64,000 nucleotides of DNA, from contig CBFGOI010000010.1 in assembly GCA_965650335.1 (NCBI GenBank), positions 1-64,000 of the forward strand, given 5' to 3'. Both the position numbers and the translations under genes were made by a program. Origin of the DNA: Paradesertivirga sp965650335. Its GTDB lineage: Bacteria > Bacteroidota > Bacteroidia > Sphingobacteriales > Sphingobacteriaceae. The notes beneath the pieces are model-generated. The model was not told the DNA's origin. It worked only from the letters and a program-made list of their open reading frames with translations, and ran no database searches. Positions 33,480-43,134 of the stretch are shown piece after piece (positions within the stretch are counted from its first letter, which is position 1; each line of letters opens with the position of its first letter).

Positions 33480-35330
33480 ATGTCTGATATTATTCAACTT
33501 TTACCTGATTCGGTTGCCAATCAGATCGCCGCGGGCGAAGTAGTTCAGCGGCCGGCGTCAGCAGTAAAAGAACTCATAGAAAATGCGATTGATTCCGGGG
33601 CCGGAAAAATTCAGTTAATCATAAAAGATGCCGGAAAATCGCTTATCCAGGTAATTGATGATGGCTGCGGCATGAGTGTTACCGATGCCCGCATGTGTTT
33701 CGAACGACATGCCACCTCGAAAATCCGTCGGGCGGAAGATCTGTTTTCTATCCGGACCATGGGTTTCAGAGGCGAGGCAATGGCATCTATTGCTGCAATT
33801 GCACAGGTAGAACTTAAAACCCGCAAGCACGAAGAAGAATTAGGAACTTCCATCTGCATTGAAGGCTCGGAAGTTATTAAACAAGAGCCTGTTTCATGCA
33901 GTGCCGGAACCAGCATCTGCGTTAAGAATTTATTTTACAACATACCCGCAAGGAGGAACTTTTTAAAAGGGAATCCTGTTGAGCTACGCCACATAATCGA
34001 CGAATTTCAACGGGTATCTTTCGCCCATCCTGAAATATTTTTCACATTCCATCACGATGGAAACGAAATTTTTCATCTGCCACAGGCTTCACTTAAGCAG
34101 CGCATTGTGCATATTTTCGGAAGCACTTATAATCAAAAGCTGGTTCCCGTTGAAGAAAACACGACCATTATAGATCTTAGAGGTTTTATCGGCAAACCCG
34201 AGTTTGCTAAAAAGACCCGTGGCGAACAATATTTTTTCGTTAACAAACGCTTTGTAAAGGATCCCTACCTCAACCATGCGGTTGCAAAGGCTTATGAAGA
34301 GTTGCTGCCAGACGACAGTTATCCTTTGTATGTTTTGTTTATTGAGATCGATCCGTCAAAAATTGACATAAATGTTCATCCCACAAAAACTGAAATTAAG
34401 TACCAGGATGAAAAATCGATTTATGCGATTATCCGCTCGGCGGTAAAGAGATCCTTAGGGCAGTACAACATTACACCCACGCTCGATTTTAACCAGGAAA
34501 CGGGTTTCAATAACATGATCACCGAAAAGGCTCATGAAGATATTGTTCCGCCAGCAATTAGCTTCAATCCTGATTTTAATCCCTTCAGGGCAGAGAAAAA
34601 ACAGGAACGTGAAATCCCATACCTGAGATCGATGGGAGGAGAACGACAAGAAACAAGTAAAAACTGGGGATCTTTGTATGATATTGTTAAAACGCCGGTA
34701 TCAGAACAACAGCAGTTTGAGCTTGAGGCAGAAGAAACAGATAGATCGATTCCTAAACATGGAGAAAAACAGCTTTTTCAGCTCCATAACCGCTATATTG
34801 TTTCTCAGATAAAATCTGGGTTTATGCTGGTAGATCAGCAGGCAGCACATGAGCGTATTCTTTACGAACGCTTCGTGCAGCAACTCGAAACTCATCAGGG
34901 CGCAAGTCAGCAAAGCCTGTTTCCTCAAACAGTTACTCTCGGAGCCGTTGATTTTGAATTGGTAAAAGAATTATTACCTGATATCCAGGCATTAGGTTTC
35001 CAGGTACGAGAATTTGGAAAAAATACGTTTATAGTAGAAGGCATTCCGGCGGATATTGGATCAACTATCAGCGAAGTAGAAATGCTCGAACACTTGTTAG
35101 AAGGTTTTAAAAACAATTTTTCGTTGTTGAAATTAGATAAGCGGGATAACCTTGCGAGAACTCTCGCGAAGAATGCGGCAATAAAGGCGGGGATACATTT
35201 ATCACAGGCAGAAATGAATAATCTGATCGATCAATTATTTGCTTGCGAGTCGCCAAATATTTCACTTCAGGGAAAACCAGTTATTATTACATTTACACTT
35301 GAAGAATTAATTCAACGGTTCGAAAAATAA
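33480..35330 (+). CDS. mutL: DNA mismatch repair protein MutL
   Basis: 616 residues. The GHKL ATPase domain shows IAAGEVVQRPASAVKELIENAIDSGA, DDGCGMS, and TMGFRGEAMASIAA. The middle domain contains NKRFVKDP and VHPTKTEIKY. The C-terminal dimerisation domain starts near 425. It carries DQQAAHERILYE, which matches the endonuclease signature DQHAx2Ex4E except for Gln in place of His. The later Cys-rich motif usual in nicking MutL proteins reads LQGKP rather than CPHGRP. Intrinsic nicking is therefore uncertain. It heads a row with two rhomboids and an EEP-family gene. Confidence 0.97.
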   Translation: MSDIIQLLPDSVANQIAAGEVVQRPASAVKELIENAIDSGAGKIQLIIKDAGKSLIQVIDDGCGMSVTDARMCFERHATSKIRRAEDLFSIRTMGFRGEAMASIAAIAQVELKTRKHEEELGTSICIEGSEVIKQEPVSCSAGTSICVKNLFYNIPARRNFLKGNPVELRHIIDEFQRVSFAHPEIFFTFHHDGNEIFHLPQASLKQRIVHIFGSTYNQKLVPVEENTTIIDLRGFIGKPEFAKKTRGEQYFFVNKRFVKDPYLNHAVAKAYEELLPDDSYPLYVLFIEIDPSKIDINVHPTKTEIKYQDEKSIYAIIRSAVKRSLGQYNITPTLDFNQETGFNNMITEKAHEDIVPPAISFNPDFNPFRAEKKQEREIPYLRSMGGERQETSKNWGSLYDIVKTPVSEQQQFELEAEETDRSIPKHGEKQLFQLHNRYIVSQIKSGFMLVDQQAAHERILYERFVQQLETHQGASQQSLFPQTVTLGAVDFELVKELLPDIQALGFQVREFGKNTFIVEGIPADIGSTISEVEMLEHLLEGFKNNFSLLKLDKRDNLARTLAKNAAIKAGIHLSQAEMNNLIDQLFACESPNISLQGKPVIITFTLEELIQRFEK

Positions 35331-35354
35331 TTCGCCTACACGCTTAAAAAAAGA

Positions 35355-36116
35355 ATGAATAGCTATAGATCATCACCTTTTTCTAATATACCGCCGGTCG
35401 TAAAAAACCTCCTGATTATCAATGTAATATTTTTTATTGCTACGCATATAATTGGCAATGATCGCGACTTTCCGTTATTGGTGCAATATTTAGCAGTCTA
35501 CTATTTCGATTCTCCGGCATTTAAAATATGGCAGGTTATCACCTATATGTTTATGCATAGCCCGAATTCATTGATGCATATACTTTTTAACATGTTTGCA
35601 CTTTTCAGTTTTGGGCCAGTACTCGAATACACATTTGGTTCAAAGCGTTTCCTGAATTTTTATTTAATAACAGGATTAGGCGCTCTTGCCTTGCAGATGG
35701 TGGTGCAGGCTATTGAGGTGTACGGAATAACGGGATCCATTGTTAACCCGAATGCCGTAACTATTGATTTTGCAACAAACAGTGCGGTATTAAATATTCA
35801 GGGTTTAAGCGAGGAAGCCGGAGCAAAACTAAGAGATATCTACGCAATGCCAATGCTTGGTGCTTCGGGTGCAATATTCGGCGTGTTGATAGCCTTTGGT
35901 ATGCTGTTTCCGAATGCCGAATTAATTTTACTTTTTATCCCTGTTCCAATTAAAGCAAAATACTTAATTCCGGGTTATATAGTATTAGAACTGTTCCTTG
36001 GTGTTAAACAATTTTCAGGCGATTCTGTTGCTCATTTTGCACACCTTGGAGGTGCTCTGTTTGGGTTCCTGTTAATTAAATATTGGGGTATACGAAGGCC
36101 GGGAGGTTTCATATGA
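35355..36116 (+). CDS. rhomboid-family intramembrane serine protease
   Basis: 253 residues with about six transmembrane helices. The catalytic Ser is in LGASGAIFG and the catalytic His in AHFAHLGGALFGF. The oxyanion segment HILFNMFALFSFGPVLE holds the conserved HxxxN. A loop of about 60 residues separates two helices (around VYGITGSIVNPN), longer than in GlpG. It overlaps the next rhomboid gene by 4 bp (ATGA), so the two are translationally coupled. Substrates are unknown. Confidence 0.93.
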   Translation: MNSYRSSPFSNIPPVVKNLLIINVIFFIATHIIGNDRDFPLLVQYLAVYYFDSPAFKIWQVITYMFMHSPNSLMHILFNMFALFSFGPVLEYTFGSKRFLNFYLITGLGALALQMVVQAIEVYGITGSIVNPNAVTIDFATNSAVLNIQGLSEEAGAKLRDIYAMPMLGASGAIFGVLIAFGMLFPNAELILLFIPVPIKAKYLIPGYIVLELFLGVKQFSGDSVAHFAHLGGALFGFLLIKYWGIRRPGGFI

Positions 36117-36973
36117 GGCAGTCTATTTTTAAAGAGCTTTGGAACAAAATGTTCTATTCGGGCAGCCGGTTATATTTATTTATCGGCATAAACACTATTG
36201 TGTTTTTAGTATTGGGGCTTCTTCGATTGGAATGGTTGTTCAACAAAAGTGTTTTCATTTCAGAATGGCTGAAAGTACAGCTTTCTGTTCCCGGGTATTA
36301 TGGAGATGTGCTTTTTAAGCCATGGACGGTAATAACTTATATGTTTACCCATGAAGAGCTGTTCCACTTTATATTCAATATGTTGGTGCTGTATTGGTTC
36401 GGAAGGATATTCGAAGATTTTTTAAACAAGAAACAGTTTACATTCACTTATCTGGCCGGCGGCTTGTTCGGCGCATTACTGTATCTTGTGTTTTACGCCA
36501 TTTTCCCCGCCTTTGAAGAAGTCAGGTATAATTCGGTTCTGCTTGGTGCATCAGGAAGTGTTATGGCTATAGTTGTTGCCACCGCAACCCTTTTGCCTGA
36601 TTATTCTCTCAGACTGCTTATTTTTGGAGATGTAAGATTAAAATACTTGGCCCTGGTATATGTCGTTATTGATATTATAGGCCTGTCGGGTTTAAATCCT
36701 GGCGGAAGCATCGCCCATCTTGGCGGGGCACTTCTGGGTTTCGTTTTTATCAAACAATTACAGGCTGGTAACGACTGGAGTAAGATTTTCCAGTCGAGAA
36801 GAAGATTGAAAGTAGTCAAAAAAGCCAGCGGCAGTACGACTACCATAACTAATAGCAGAGTTCCTGAACAAGAATTAATTGATCAGATATTAGATAAAAT
36901 TTCGCGGTCTGGTTATGAAAGTTTAACAAAGCAAGAAAAGGAACAGTTGTTCAAAGCAAGCAATAAAGAATGA
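36113..36973 (+). CDS. second rhomboid protease with DUF6576-like C-terminal tail
   Basis: 286 residues from ATG 36113, which overlaps the previous stop. An in-frame start 10 codons upstream lies inside the first rhomboid gene and is less likely. Catalytic Ser is in LGASGSVMA, His in IAHLGGALLGF, and the HFIFNMLVLYWFGRIFE helix is present. A soluble tail follows (about 225-286) with LDKISRSGYESLTKQEKEQLF, a short motif found on many Bacteroidota rhomboids. It overlaps the following EEP gene by 4 bp. It is a diverged paralogue of its neighbour. Confidence 0.93.
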   Translation: MRQSIFKELWNKMFYSGSRLYLFIGINTIVFLVLGLLRLEWLFNKSVFISEWLKVQLSVPGYYGDVLFKPWTVITYMFTHEELFHFIFNMLVLYWFGRIFEDFLNKKQFTFTYLAGGLFGALLYLVFYAIFPAFEEVRYNSVLLGASGSVMAIVVATATLLPDYSLRLLIFGDVRLKYLALVYVVIDIIGLSGLNPGGSIAHLGGALLGFVFIKQLQAGNDWSKIFQSRRRLKVVKKASGSTTTITNSRVPEQELIDQILDKISRSGYESLTKQEKEQLFKASNKE

Positions 36974-38097
36974 GGTCAAGAAGGACAGTCAAAAAACCGG
37001 GTTGGTTGCAAAAGACCCTTTTTGTATTAAATATTCTTGCCGCCCTAATGCTTCTTTTAAGTTACCTGGCATCGTTTGTATCGCCCGGGGTTTTTTGGCC
37101 GATTGCCTTTATTGGTCTCGCTTATCCGCCACTTCTTTTAATCAATATCCTCTTTGCTGTTCTTTGGTTATTTAAAAAGCCTCTTTTTGCACTGCTGTCT
37201 TTTCTTGCAATTATTATAGGATGGAAGTTCCTCGTTAGTACGATTGGTTTCAGGGAATCCAACGCCATTCAGGTGCCAAAATCCTCGAAAGATATTACAC
37301 GTATAATGACCTGGAACGTTCACTATTTCAAAAAGTTCGACGGCAAAAATGAAACGGCTGTAAGAGATCAGATGATCGATATTATCCGCAAAGAGCAACC
37401 TGATATTTTATGCATTCAAGAGTTTTTTGCGAGAAGAAGGGGTGAATTCAATTTTAAGAAAGCCATAACCGAGATTTTAAACTCTCAACATTATTATATC
37501 GAAGAATCGGCGGGTAATGATTATGAGATGAATGGTTATGCAATTTTTTCAAAATTGCGCATACACAATAAAGGGAAAATTGACTTTCCGAACATGTCTA
37601 ATGGTAACGACGTTCTATTTGCCGATTTTAAAATACACGGCAAAAAAATCCGGGTTTATAATGCCCATTTACAGTCTATCAATTTTCAACCAGAAGATTA
37701 TGAATATCTAAAAGATGTAAAAGAAATAAATACAGATGTAAACTCAACTAAACGTTTAAGCCGGAGAATGAAAAATGCGTTCATAAAGCGGAGCGAACAG
37801 GTTCAAATACTGAAAGAACATGCTGAACGATCGAATATACCTTATATCATTGCAGGTGATTTCAATGACACGCCAGTCTCCTACGCCGTTAACATCCTCG
37901 TAAAAGGAATGAAAAATAGCTTTCGCGAAAAAGGAAGTGGCTTTGGAATTACCTATAACGGCGATTTTCCCAACTTTCAAATCGACTATATTCTTACCAG
38001 TCCTGAATTTGAAGTCAAGAATTACATTATTATTGACAAAAAGCTCTCTGATCATTACCCGGTTAGAAGCGATCTTGAATTAAAATACCCTGATTGA
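36970..38097 (+). CDS. membrane endonuclease/exonuclease/phosphatase-family protein
   Basis: 375 residues. Two to three N-terminal transmembrane helices (to about residue 95) precede an EEP domain (about 105-372). Its metal and catalytic motifs are visible: MTWNVHYFKK, LCIQEFF, VYNAHLQS, IIAGDFNDTP and the terminal LSDHYPVRSDLEL. Enzymes of this superfamily cleave phosphodiesters in DNA, RNA, lipids or sphingomyelin. The membrane anchor and the frequent pairing with rhomboids suggest an envelope role. The substrate cannot be told from sequence. It is coupled to the rhomboid gene by a 4-bp overlap. Confidence 0.9.
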   Translation: MRSRRTVKKPGWLQKTLFVLNILAALMLLLSYLASFVSPGVFWPIAFIGLAYPPLLLINILFAVLWLFKKPLFALLSFLAIIIGWKFLVSTIGFRESNAIQVPKSSKDITRIMTWNVHYFKKFDGKNETAVRDQMIDIIRKEQPDILCIQEFFARRRGEFNFKKAITEILNSQHYYIEESAGNDYEMNGYAIFSKLRIHNKGKIDFPNMSNGNDVLFADFKIHGKKIRVYNAHLQSINFQPEDYEYLKDVKEINTDVNSTKRLSRRMKNAFIKRSEQVQILKEHAERSNIPYIIAGDFNDTPVSYAVNILVKGMKNSFREKGSGFGITYNGDFPNFQIDYILTSPEFEVKNYIIIDKKLSDHYPVRSDLELKYPD

Positions 38098-38122
38098 TTT
38101 TAACAATCTCAACTCAATTATT

Positions 38123-38130
38123 TAAGTTTG
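38123..38130 (+). promoter_or_regulatory. -7 box of cysS
   Basis: TAAGTTTG matches TAnnTTTG, 31 bp before the ATG. No TTG is present at the ideal spacing. Confidence 0.4.
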
Positions 38131-38161
38131 AACGTATACTCTACTCCATTAATACCTTATC

Positions 38162-39622
38162 ATGAATAAAAATTTGCTTGTTTATAATACATTAACAAGA
38201 AAAAAAGAGGTTTTCGAAGCTATAAATGCTCCTTTTGTAGGGATGTACGTTTGCGGCCCCACAGTTTATAGCGATGTTCATCTTGGAAACTGCCGCACAT
38301 TTGTGTCCTTTGATTTAATATACCGATACCTTTTGCACCTTGGCTTTAAAGTAAGATATGTTAGAAATATTACTGATGCTGGCCACCTCGAAGGCGACAG
38401 AGACGAAGGAGATGATAAATTTTCGAAAAAGGCCCGCTTAGAACAGGTAGAGCCTATGGAAATTGTACAACGTTATACCATCGGCTTTCGCGATGTAATG
38501 CAGCTGTTTAACACCCTGCCGCCGAATATCGAACCTACCGCAACCGGCCATATTACTGAGCAGATCCAAATGGTTCAAGAAATTATTCAAAATGGTTTCG
38601 CATATGAAGTAAATGGAAGTGTATACTTTGATGTCGATAAGTATAGTCAGCAAAATAATTATACCATTTTAACAAACCGTAACATGGATGACCTATTGAC
38701 CAATACCCGGGAACTGGGTGGTCAGGATGAGAAGCGCGGCCGTTTGGATTTTGCTTTATGGATAAAAGCAAAACCCGAACATATTATGCGCTGGCCTTCA
38801 CCATGGGGATGGGGATTTCCGGGCTGGCATATTGAGTGCTCGGCAATGAGCAGCAAATATCTGGGAGAAACTTTCGACATACATGGGGGAGGAATGGACC
38901 TTGCGGCTACGCACCATACCAATGAGATAGCTCAATCGCAGGCCTGCCATCATAAAACTCCGGCGACATATTGGTTGCACACCAATATGTTGACTGTAAA
39001 TGGCGCCCGTATGTCTAAATCAGCTGGAAATGGATTTTTACCGCATGAATTGTTTACGGGAAACCATCCTCTGCTCACACGTGGATTTTCTCCAATGGCA
39101 GTGCGTTTCTTTATGCTGCAGGCACATTATCGTAGCACGCTGGACTTTTCCAATGACGCATTAGACGCTTCGGACAAAGGCTTTAAACGCCTTATGAATG
39201 CCTGCGCGCTGCTGGATCGATTAAAAACCTCCGATCACTCGGAAGTTGATATTGCCGGGATACAGAAGCGCTGTTATGAAGCAATGAACGATGATTTTAA
39301 CAGTCCCGCAGTTATTGCCGAGTTATTTGAAGCAGTAAGGATAATAAACAGTGTTCACGACGGTAATACCGCGATTTCGAAGGAAGATTTGGAGCTACTG
39401 AAGTCCTTAATAAACGATTTTATATTTAATATTCTTGGTCTGAAAGAAGAAACCTCACATACCAACGACATGGGTCAACTCATGGATTTTATTATTAAAC
39501 TTCGTCAGGAAGCAAAAGGTAATAAAGATTATGCCACTTCCGATAAAATACGGATTGGCTTGCAGGAAATCGGGATCCAGATTAAAGACGGCAAAGAGGG
39601 CAGCACCTGGAACAAAGTGTAA
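38162..39622 (+). CDS. cysS: cysteinyl-tRNA synthetase
   Basis: A class I aminoacyl-tRNA synthetase of 486 residues. The HIGH equivalent is HLGN in VCGPTVYSDVHLGN. The KMSKS equivalent is RMSKSAGN. The zinc ligands are the Cys of VCGPTV, the Cys of HIECSAM and the histidines of HHTNEIAQS. A C-terminal helical anticodon domain follows and ends near KDGKEGSTWNKV. Length is normal. It is transcribed after a 64-bp gap from the EEP gene and has its own likely promoter box. Confidence 0.98.
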   Translation: MNKNLLVYNTLTRKKEVFEAINAPFVGMYVCGPTVYSDVHLGNCRTFVSFDLIYRYLLHLGFKVRYVRNITDAGHLEGDRDEGDDKFSKKARLEQVEPMEIVQRYTIGFRDVMQLFNTLPPNIEPTATGHITEQIQMVQEIIQNGFAYEVNGSVYFDVDKYSQQNNYTILTNRNMDDLLTNTRELGGQDEKRGRLDFALWIKAKPEHIMRWPSPWGWGFPGWHIECSAMSSKYLGETFDIHGGGMDLAATHHTNEIAQSQACHHKTPATYWLHTNMLTVNGARMSKSAGNGFLPHELFTGNHPLLTRGFSPMAVRFFMLQAHYRSTLDFSNDALDASDKGFKRLMNACALLDRLKTSDHSEVDIAGIQKRCYEAMNDDFNSPAVIAELFEAVRIINSVHDGNTAISKEDLELLKSLINDFIFNILGLKEETSHTNDMGQLMDFIIKLRQEAKGNKDYATSDKIRIGLQEIGIQIKDGKEGSTWNKV

Positions 39623-39681
39623 ATCACCGATATACTACAAAAAAAATAAAAAACTCACGCTCTAATAATGAGATATATAAA

Positions 39682-40566
39682 ATGCGCATAGCCATTCTAC
39701 GAATTTTCTTCCTTCTTCTTTTGACAAGCGGTTTTGCTGAAGCTCAAACCACCGATAAGGTTAGTCAGCTTGTTTCCGCGGAAAATTACTTTGCTGCTAT
39801 GGTAAAAGAGAAGGGAATAAGAAAAGGCTTTTTATCAGTTTCTGATGAAAATACCATAATCTTCAGGCCCGGGCCTGTGAATGCTGTAAAATATTTCAAA
39901 GGCAAATCCGATAGCTTAGGGAGTTTAAACTGGAGCCCGGTTTTTGCCCGAATAGCCAAAAGTGGCGACTGGGGCTTTACCGGCGGGCCATATACCTTTC
40001 AGGAGACTGATTCAAGTAAAATTCAATATGGCGACTACCTTTCGGTTTGGAAACAGAACGCCAAAGGGGTGTGGAAACTTGCAATTGATGCTGGAGTTCC
40101 CCATCAGAAGCCCAAAAAAAGCCCGGCTCTGGTATTTCAAAATCCTAAAAACGAGATCTTTTTAAAACAACGTTCGGGAAAACGATTGCAACAACGGGAA
40201 GATGTTGTTTTCAGTTCGGATAAATTGATGGGCACTATTCTTAAAGCGGATGATCCGATTGCTTTTAAGGAGTTTATTGCCGAAGAAAGCCGTCTTCTTT
40301 TTCCGGGTTTCGAACCCATTACAGGTAAGAAAGCAATTATGGATTTTTGGAAGAAGCAAGGGTATAATTTAAGCAGTACGCCCATCAAGGCCGACAGGTC
40401 GTTTAGTGGCGAATTAGCTTTTACCTATGGCCGTGCAGTTATCACAAAAAAGGATAAAACAAAGAATTATAACTACGTCAGGATTTGGGAAGTGCAGCAA
40501 GGTTATGTTTGGAATATCATATGCGAAGCATATATTGAAGTTCCTGAGATTGTTGATCCCGAGTAA
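39682..40566 (+). CDS. exported protein with DUF4440/SnoaL-like domains
   Basis: 294 residues with a signal peptide (MRIAILRIFFLLLLTSGFAEAQ). Two halves each have the alternating helix-sheet pattern of NTF2-like folds. The first is about 30-150 (SAENYFAAMVKEKGIRKGF, WGFTGGPYTF, YGDYLSVWKQNAKGVWKLAID). The second is about 185-290 (FKEFIAEESRLLFPGFEP, IMDFWKKQGYNLS, FTYGRAVITKKDK). The phrase giving SVWKQ...GVWKLAID is typical of the DUF4440 group. Function unknown; such proteins bind small hydrophobic ligands or act as minor enzymes. It follows cysS by 59 bp and faces moxR. Confidence 0.75.
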   Translation: MRIAILRIFFLLLLTSGFAEAQTTDKVSQLVSAENYFAAMVKEKGIRKGFLSVSDENTIIFRPGPVNAVKYFKGKSDSLGSLNWSPVFARIAKSGDWGFTGGPYTFQETDSSKIQYGDYLSVWKQNAKGVWKLAIDAGVPHQKPKKSPALVFQNPKNEIFLKQRSGKRLQQREDVVFSSDKLMGTILKADDPIAFKEFIAEESRLLFPGFEPITGKKAIMDFWKKQGYNLSSTPIKADRSFSGELAFTYGRAVITKKDKTKNYNYVRIWEVQQGYVWNIICEAYIEVPEIVDPE

Positions 40567-40597
40567 CGTTTTTAGGCTTTTTAACGAGCTAAGGTAT

Positions 40598-41560
40598 TTA
40601 TAGCAGACGTTTGATAATATCTTCGGTAGAAACGCCTTCGGCTTCCGCTTTATAATTTCTAACAATCCGATGTCTTAATATTGGCTCCGCCACTGCTTGT
40701 ACATCTTCGATATCAGGGGAGTATTTTCCAGAGATAGCAGCATGGCATTTAGCGCCAAGAACAAGGTATTGAGAGGCTCTTGGACCAGCACCCCAGCTCA
40801 AAAACTTGTTCACTTCTTCAGTTGCAGTTTCGGTATTCGGGCGGGTTTTAGCTGCTAAAGAAACGGCGTACTCCAACACATTATCCGTTACAGGGATATT
40901 CCTGACTAATTGCTGAAAGTAAATGATCTCTTCGGCATTTAAAATCTTTTCAAGTTTCACATTGCGGTTTGCTGTAGTATTTCTTACAACCTGAAGTTCC
41001 TCCTTAAATGACGGATAAGACAGAAATACATTAAACATGAAGCGGTCTAGCTGAGCTTCAGGCAGAGGATAGGTTCCTTCCTGCTCGATTGGGTTTTGAG
41101 TGGCTAAAACAAAAAATGGCTTTGGCAAAGGGTAGGCTTGCCCACCTACAGTAACAATTTTCTCCTGCATCGCTTCAAGCAACGCTGCCTGAGTTTTAGG
41201 AGGAGTTCTGTTTATTTCATCAGCAAGTATAATATTTGAAAAGATGGGGCCTTTAATGAACTTAAATGTTCTGCCTTCTCCTAGGATCTCTGAGCCGACA
41301 ATATCTGAAGGCATTAAATCCGGAGTGAACTGAACGCGATTATAAGAAAGATCAAGAACCTGGGAAACTGTTTGCACTAAAAGGGTTTTAGCCAAACCGG
41401 GTACACCAACCAGCAAACAATGCCCGTTGCTGAAAATAGAAATCAGGACAGATTTTACAACCTCATCCTGTCCAACGATAACATTAGCAATTTCTTCACG
41501 AATCTTTTTGTAAGATGCGCAGAGCGCATCTACTGCTTCTATATCCGAATTGAATGTCAT
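40598..41560 (-). CDS. MoxR-family AAA ATPase
   Basis: A 320-residue AAA+ protein. Walker A is LLVGVPGLAKTLLVQT, Walker B is NIILADEINRTPPKTQ, sensor 1 is FFVLATQNPIEQEGTYPLPEAQLDRF. The C-terminal lid contains GAGPRASQYLVLGAKC. MoxR ATPases act as chaperones that mature metal enzymes or envelope complexes, often with VWA-domain partners, but no VWA gene lies in this window. It starts 9 bp after the surA-like gene and is probably cotranscribed with it, which suggests an envelope folding role. Confidence 0.95.
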   Translation of the reverse strand: MTFNSDIEAVDALCASYKKIREEIANVIVGQDEVVKSVLISIFSNGHCLLVGVPGLAKTLLVQTVSQVLDLSYNRVQFTPDLMPSDIVGSEILGEGRTFKFIKGPIFSNIILADEINRTPPKTQAALLEAMQEKIVTVGGQAYPLPKPFFVLATQNPIEQEGTYPLPEAQLDRFMFNVFLSYPSFKEELQVVRNTTANRNVKLEKILNAEEIIYFQQLVRNIPVTDNVLEYAVSLAAKTRPNTETATEEVNKFLSWGAGPRASQYLVLGAKCHAAISGKYSPDIEDVQAVAEPILRHRIVRNYKAEAEGVSTEDIIKRLL

Positions 41561-41569
41561 CCTTACCAG

Positions 41570-42919
41570 TTATTTAGATACCCAAGGTTTCATATTAGAA
41601 CAAGTTTGATACTCAGGATCTATTTTTACATAAGTAGTACCGCGCTTCTTTTCAAACCACTCACTAACGGTACGGTTCACTTTATCCGTATAAGCGAGTT
41701 CCTTGATTTTTGGAAAATCTAAATCTAAACTTGCCTGGTGAGGCTCGGTTTTAGATTTAAGATACAAAAAGCGGTATCCTTGTTTTCCATCGCGGGCAGT
41801 AAACAGGTCTGGCTTAGAATAGGAGCCAACTTTCATTGTATCGATGGTTAGAAAAACTGATGGTTCTAACAAGTTTGTCGGGATATAGGTAGTTCTGCTT
41901 TGAACATTTTCCGAATTCAGCATCATTCCACCGTTGTACTTGGTTTCGTTATTATCCGAATAAAGTGATGCTGCGGTAGAAAATGGAAGTTTTTTATTGA
42001 CCACATTCTGGTAGATAGTATCGATAGTTGCCTTAGTACGCTCTAAACTGGAAGTTGTAGGACTGGTTTTTATAAGTATGTGACGTGCATGAACCTGCTC
42101 GCCTCGTCTCTCTATTACCTGCAGGATATGGAAACCATGCTCCGTTTCAAAAACGTTAGAGACTTCGCCAGGTTTTAATTTGAAGGCCGTGGCGGTAAAT
42201 TCTTTTACCATAACGGTACGATCGAAAAAACCTAAATCTCCTCCCTCGGTTGCAGAACCGGGATCCTCAGAATATAAACGAGCCAGGGTTGCAAAATCTT
42301 CTCCGCCTTTTATGCGAAGACGCAATGATTCTGCTTTGTCGTGAAAAGGTTCTTTTTCCTTCTTCGTAAGTTTTGGATACATAACCACTTCACCTACCTC
42401 AACTTCAGCATTATAATACTCCAGACTATCTTTGGGAATAGATTCAAAAAAGCGTTTCACCTCGAGTGGAGTTACACTAACATTCTCGGTAATTTTTCCC
42501 TGCATTTTATTCGCGACAAGCTGCTCTCTGATATCCGGTCGAATTTGATCTTTATATTGAATTACCGAACGATTTAAGAATTGCTCCAATCTTTCCTGAC
42601 CACCTGCCCGTTGAATCAGCGCACGCATTCTGCGGTCGGCTTCATTCGTAATTTCATCCTCGGTTACCGTTACAGAGTCAATTACTGCTTGTTGGGTTAA
42701 CAACTTTTGAGTAAGCATTTGCTGAACTATGTAGCATTTTATTTCCTTGTTATCTGCTCCGCCACGTGCAACATAATCTGCATACTCTCTGTCAATATCC
42801 GATTGAAGGATAATGTTTTCACCAACAATTGCCACGATTTTATTGATGGTAATATTTTGTGCGAAAAGAGTACTAAAAGAGGTAAGTAATAAAAATATTA
42901 GGCTTAAAAAATTCTTCAT
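41570..42919 (-). CDS. SurA-like periplasmic parvulin peptidyl-prolyl isomerase
   Basis: 449 residues with a signal peptide (MKNFLSLIFLLLTSFSTLFAQ). An N-terminal chaperone segment follows (NKIVAIVGENIILQSDIDREY, the SurA_N pattern). One parvulin domain lies at about 170-275 (GGEDFATLARLYSEDPGSATEGGDLGFF, FKLKPGEVSNVFETEHGFHILQV). A second, weaker one follows (VHARHILIKTSP, LPFSTAASLYSDN). It escorts outer-membrane proteins through the periplasm. It lies upstream of moxR in the same row. A small TTTTGCGA-N7-TCGCAAAA dyad at 42980-43002 lies in its upstream region. Confidence 0.93.
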   Translation of the reverse strand: MKNFLSLIFLLLTSFSTLFAQNITINKIVAIVGENIILQSDIDREYADYVARGGADNKEIKCYIVQQMLTQKLLTQQAVIDSVTVTEDEITNEADRRMRALIQRAGGQERLEQFLNRSVIQYKDQIRPDIREQLVANKMQGKITENVSVTPLEVKRFFESIPKDSLEYYNAEVEVGEVVMYPKLTKKEKEPFHDKAESLRLRIKGGEDFATLARLYSEDPGSATEGGDLGFFDRTVMVKEFTATAFKLKPGEVSNVFETEHGFHILQVIERRGEQVHARHILIKTSPTTSSLERTKATIDTIYQNVVNKKLPFSTAASLYSDNNETKYNGGMMLNSENVQSRTTYIPTNLLEPSVFLTIDTMKVGSYSKPDLFTARDGKQGYRFLYLKSKTEPHQASLDLDFPKIKELAYTDKVNRTVSEWFEKKRGTTYVKIDPEYQTCSNMKPWVSK

Positions 42920-43120
42920 TCTATTTATAAAAGTTAAGGCTTATGGGCCTATAAAAACAATTCCAATGCTGCTTATTTATTTTGCGAAGGACTGTCGCAA
43001 AAATATCAGATATAATCTATTAATCAACAATTAATCAAATTAGTATTGTGTAAAGGTAATCGAAATTAAAGCCGTATTAACAACGTTTATATGTTTTAAC
43101 TATTTTTAACAGAATAGATC

Positions 43121-43128
43121 TATTTTTG
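43121..43128 (+). promoter_or_regulatory. -7 box of the psi-like gene
   Basis: TATTTTTG matches TAnnTTTG and ends 6 bp before the ATG at 43135, so the transcript would be almost leaderless. The box contains the TTG at 43126, which argues against using that TTG as start. Confidence 0.45.
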
Positions 43129-43134
43129 CAACAG

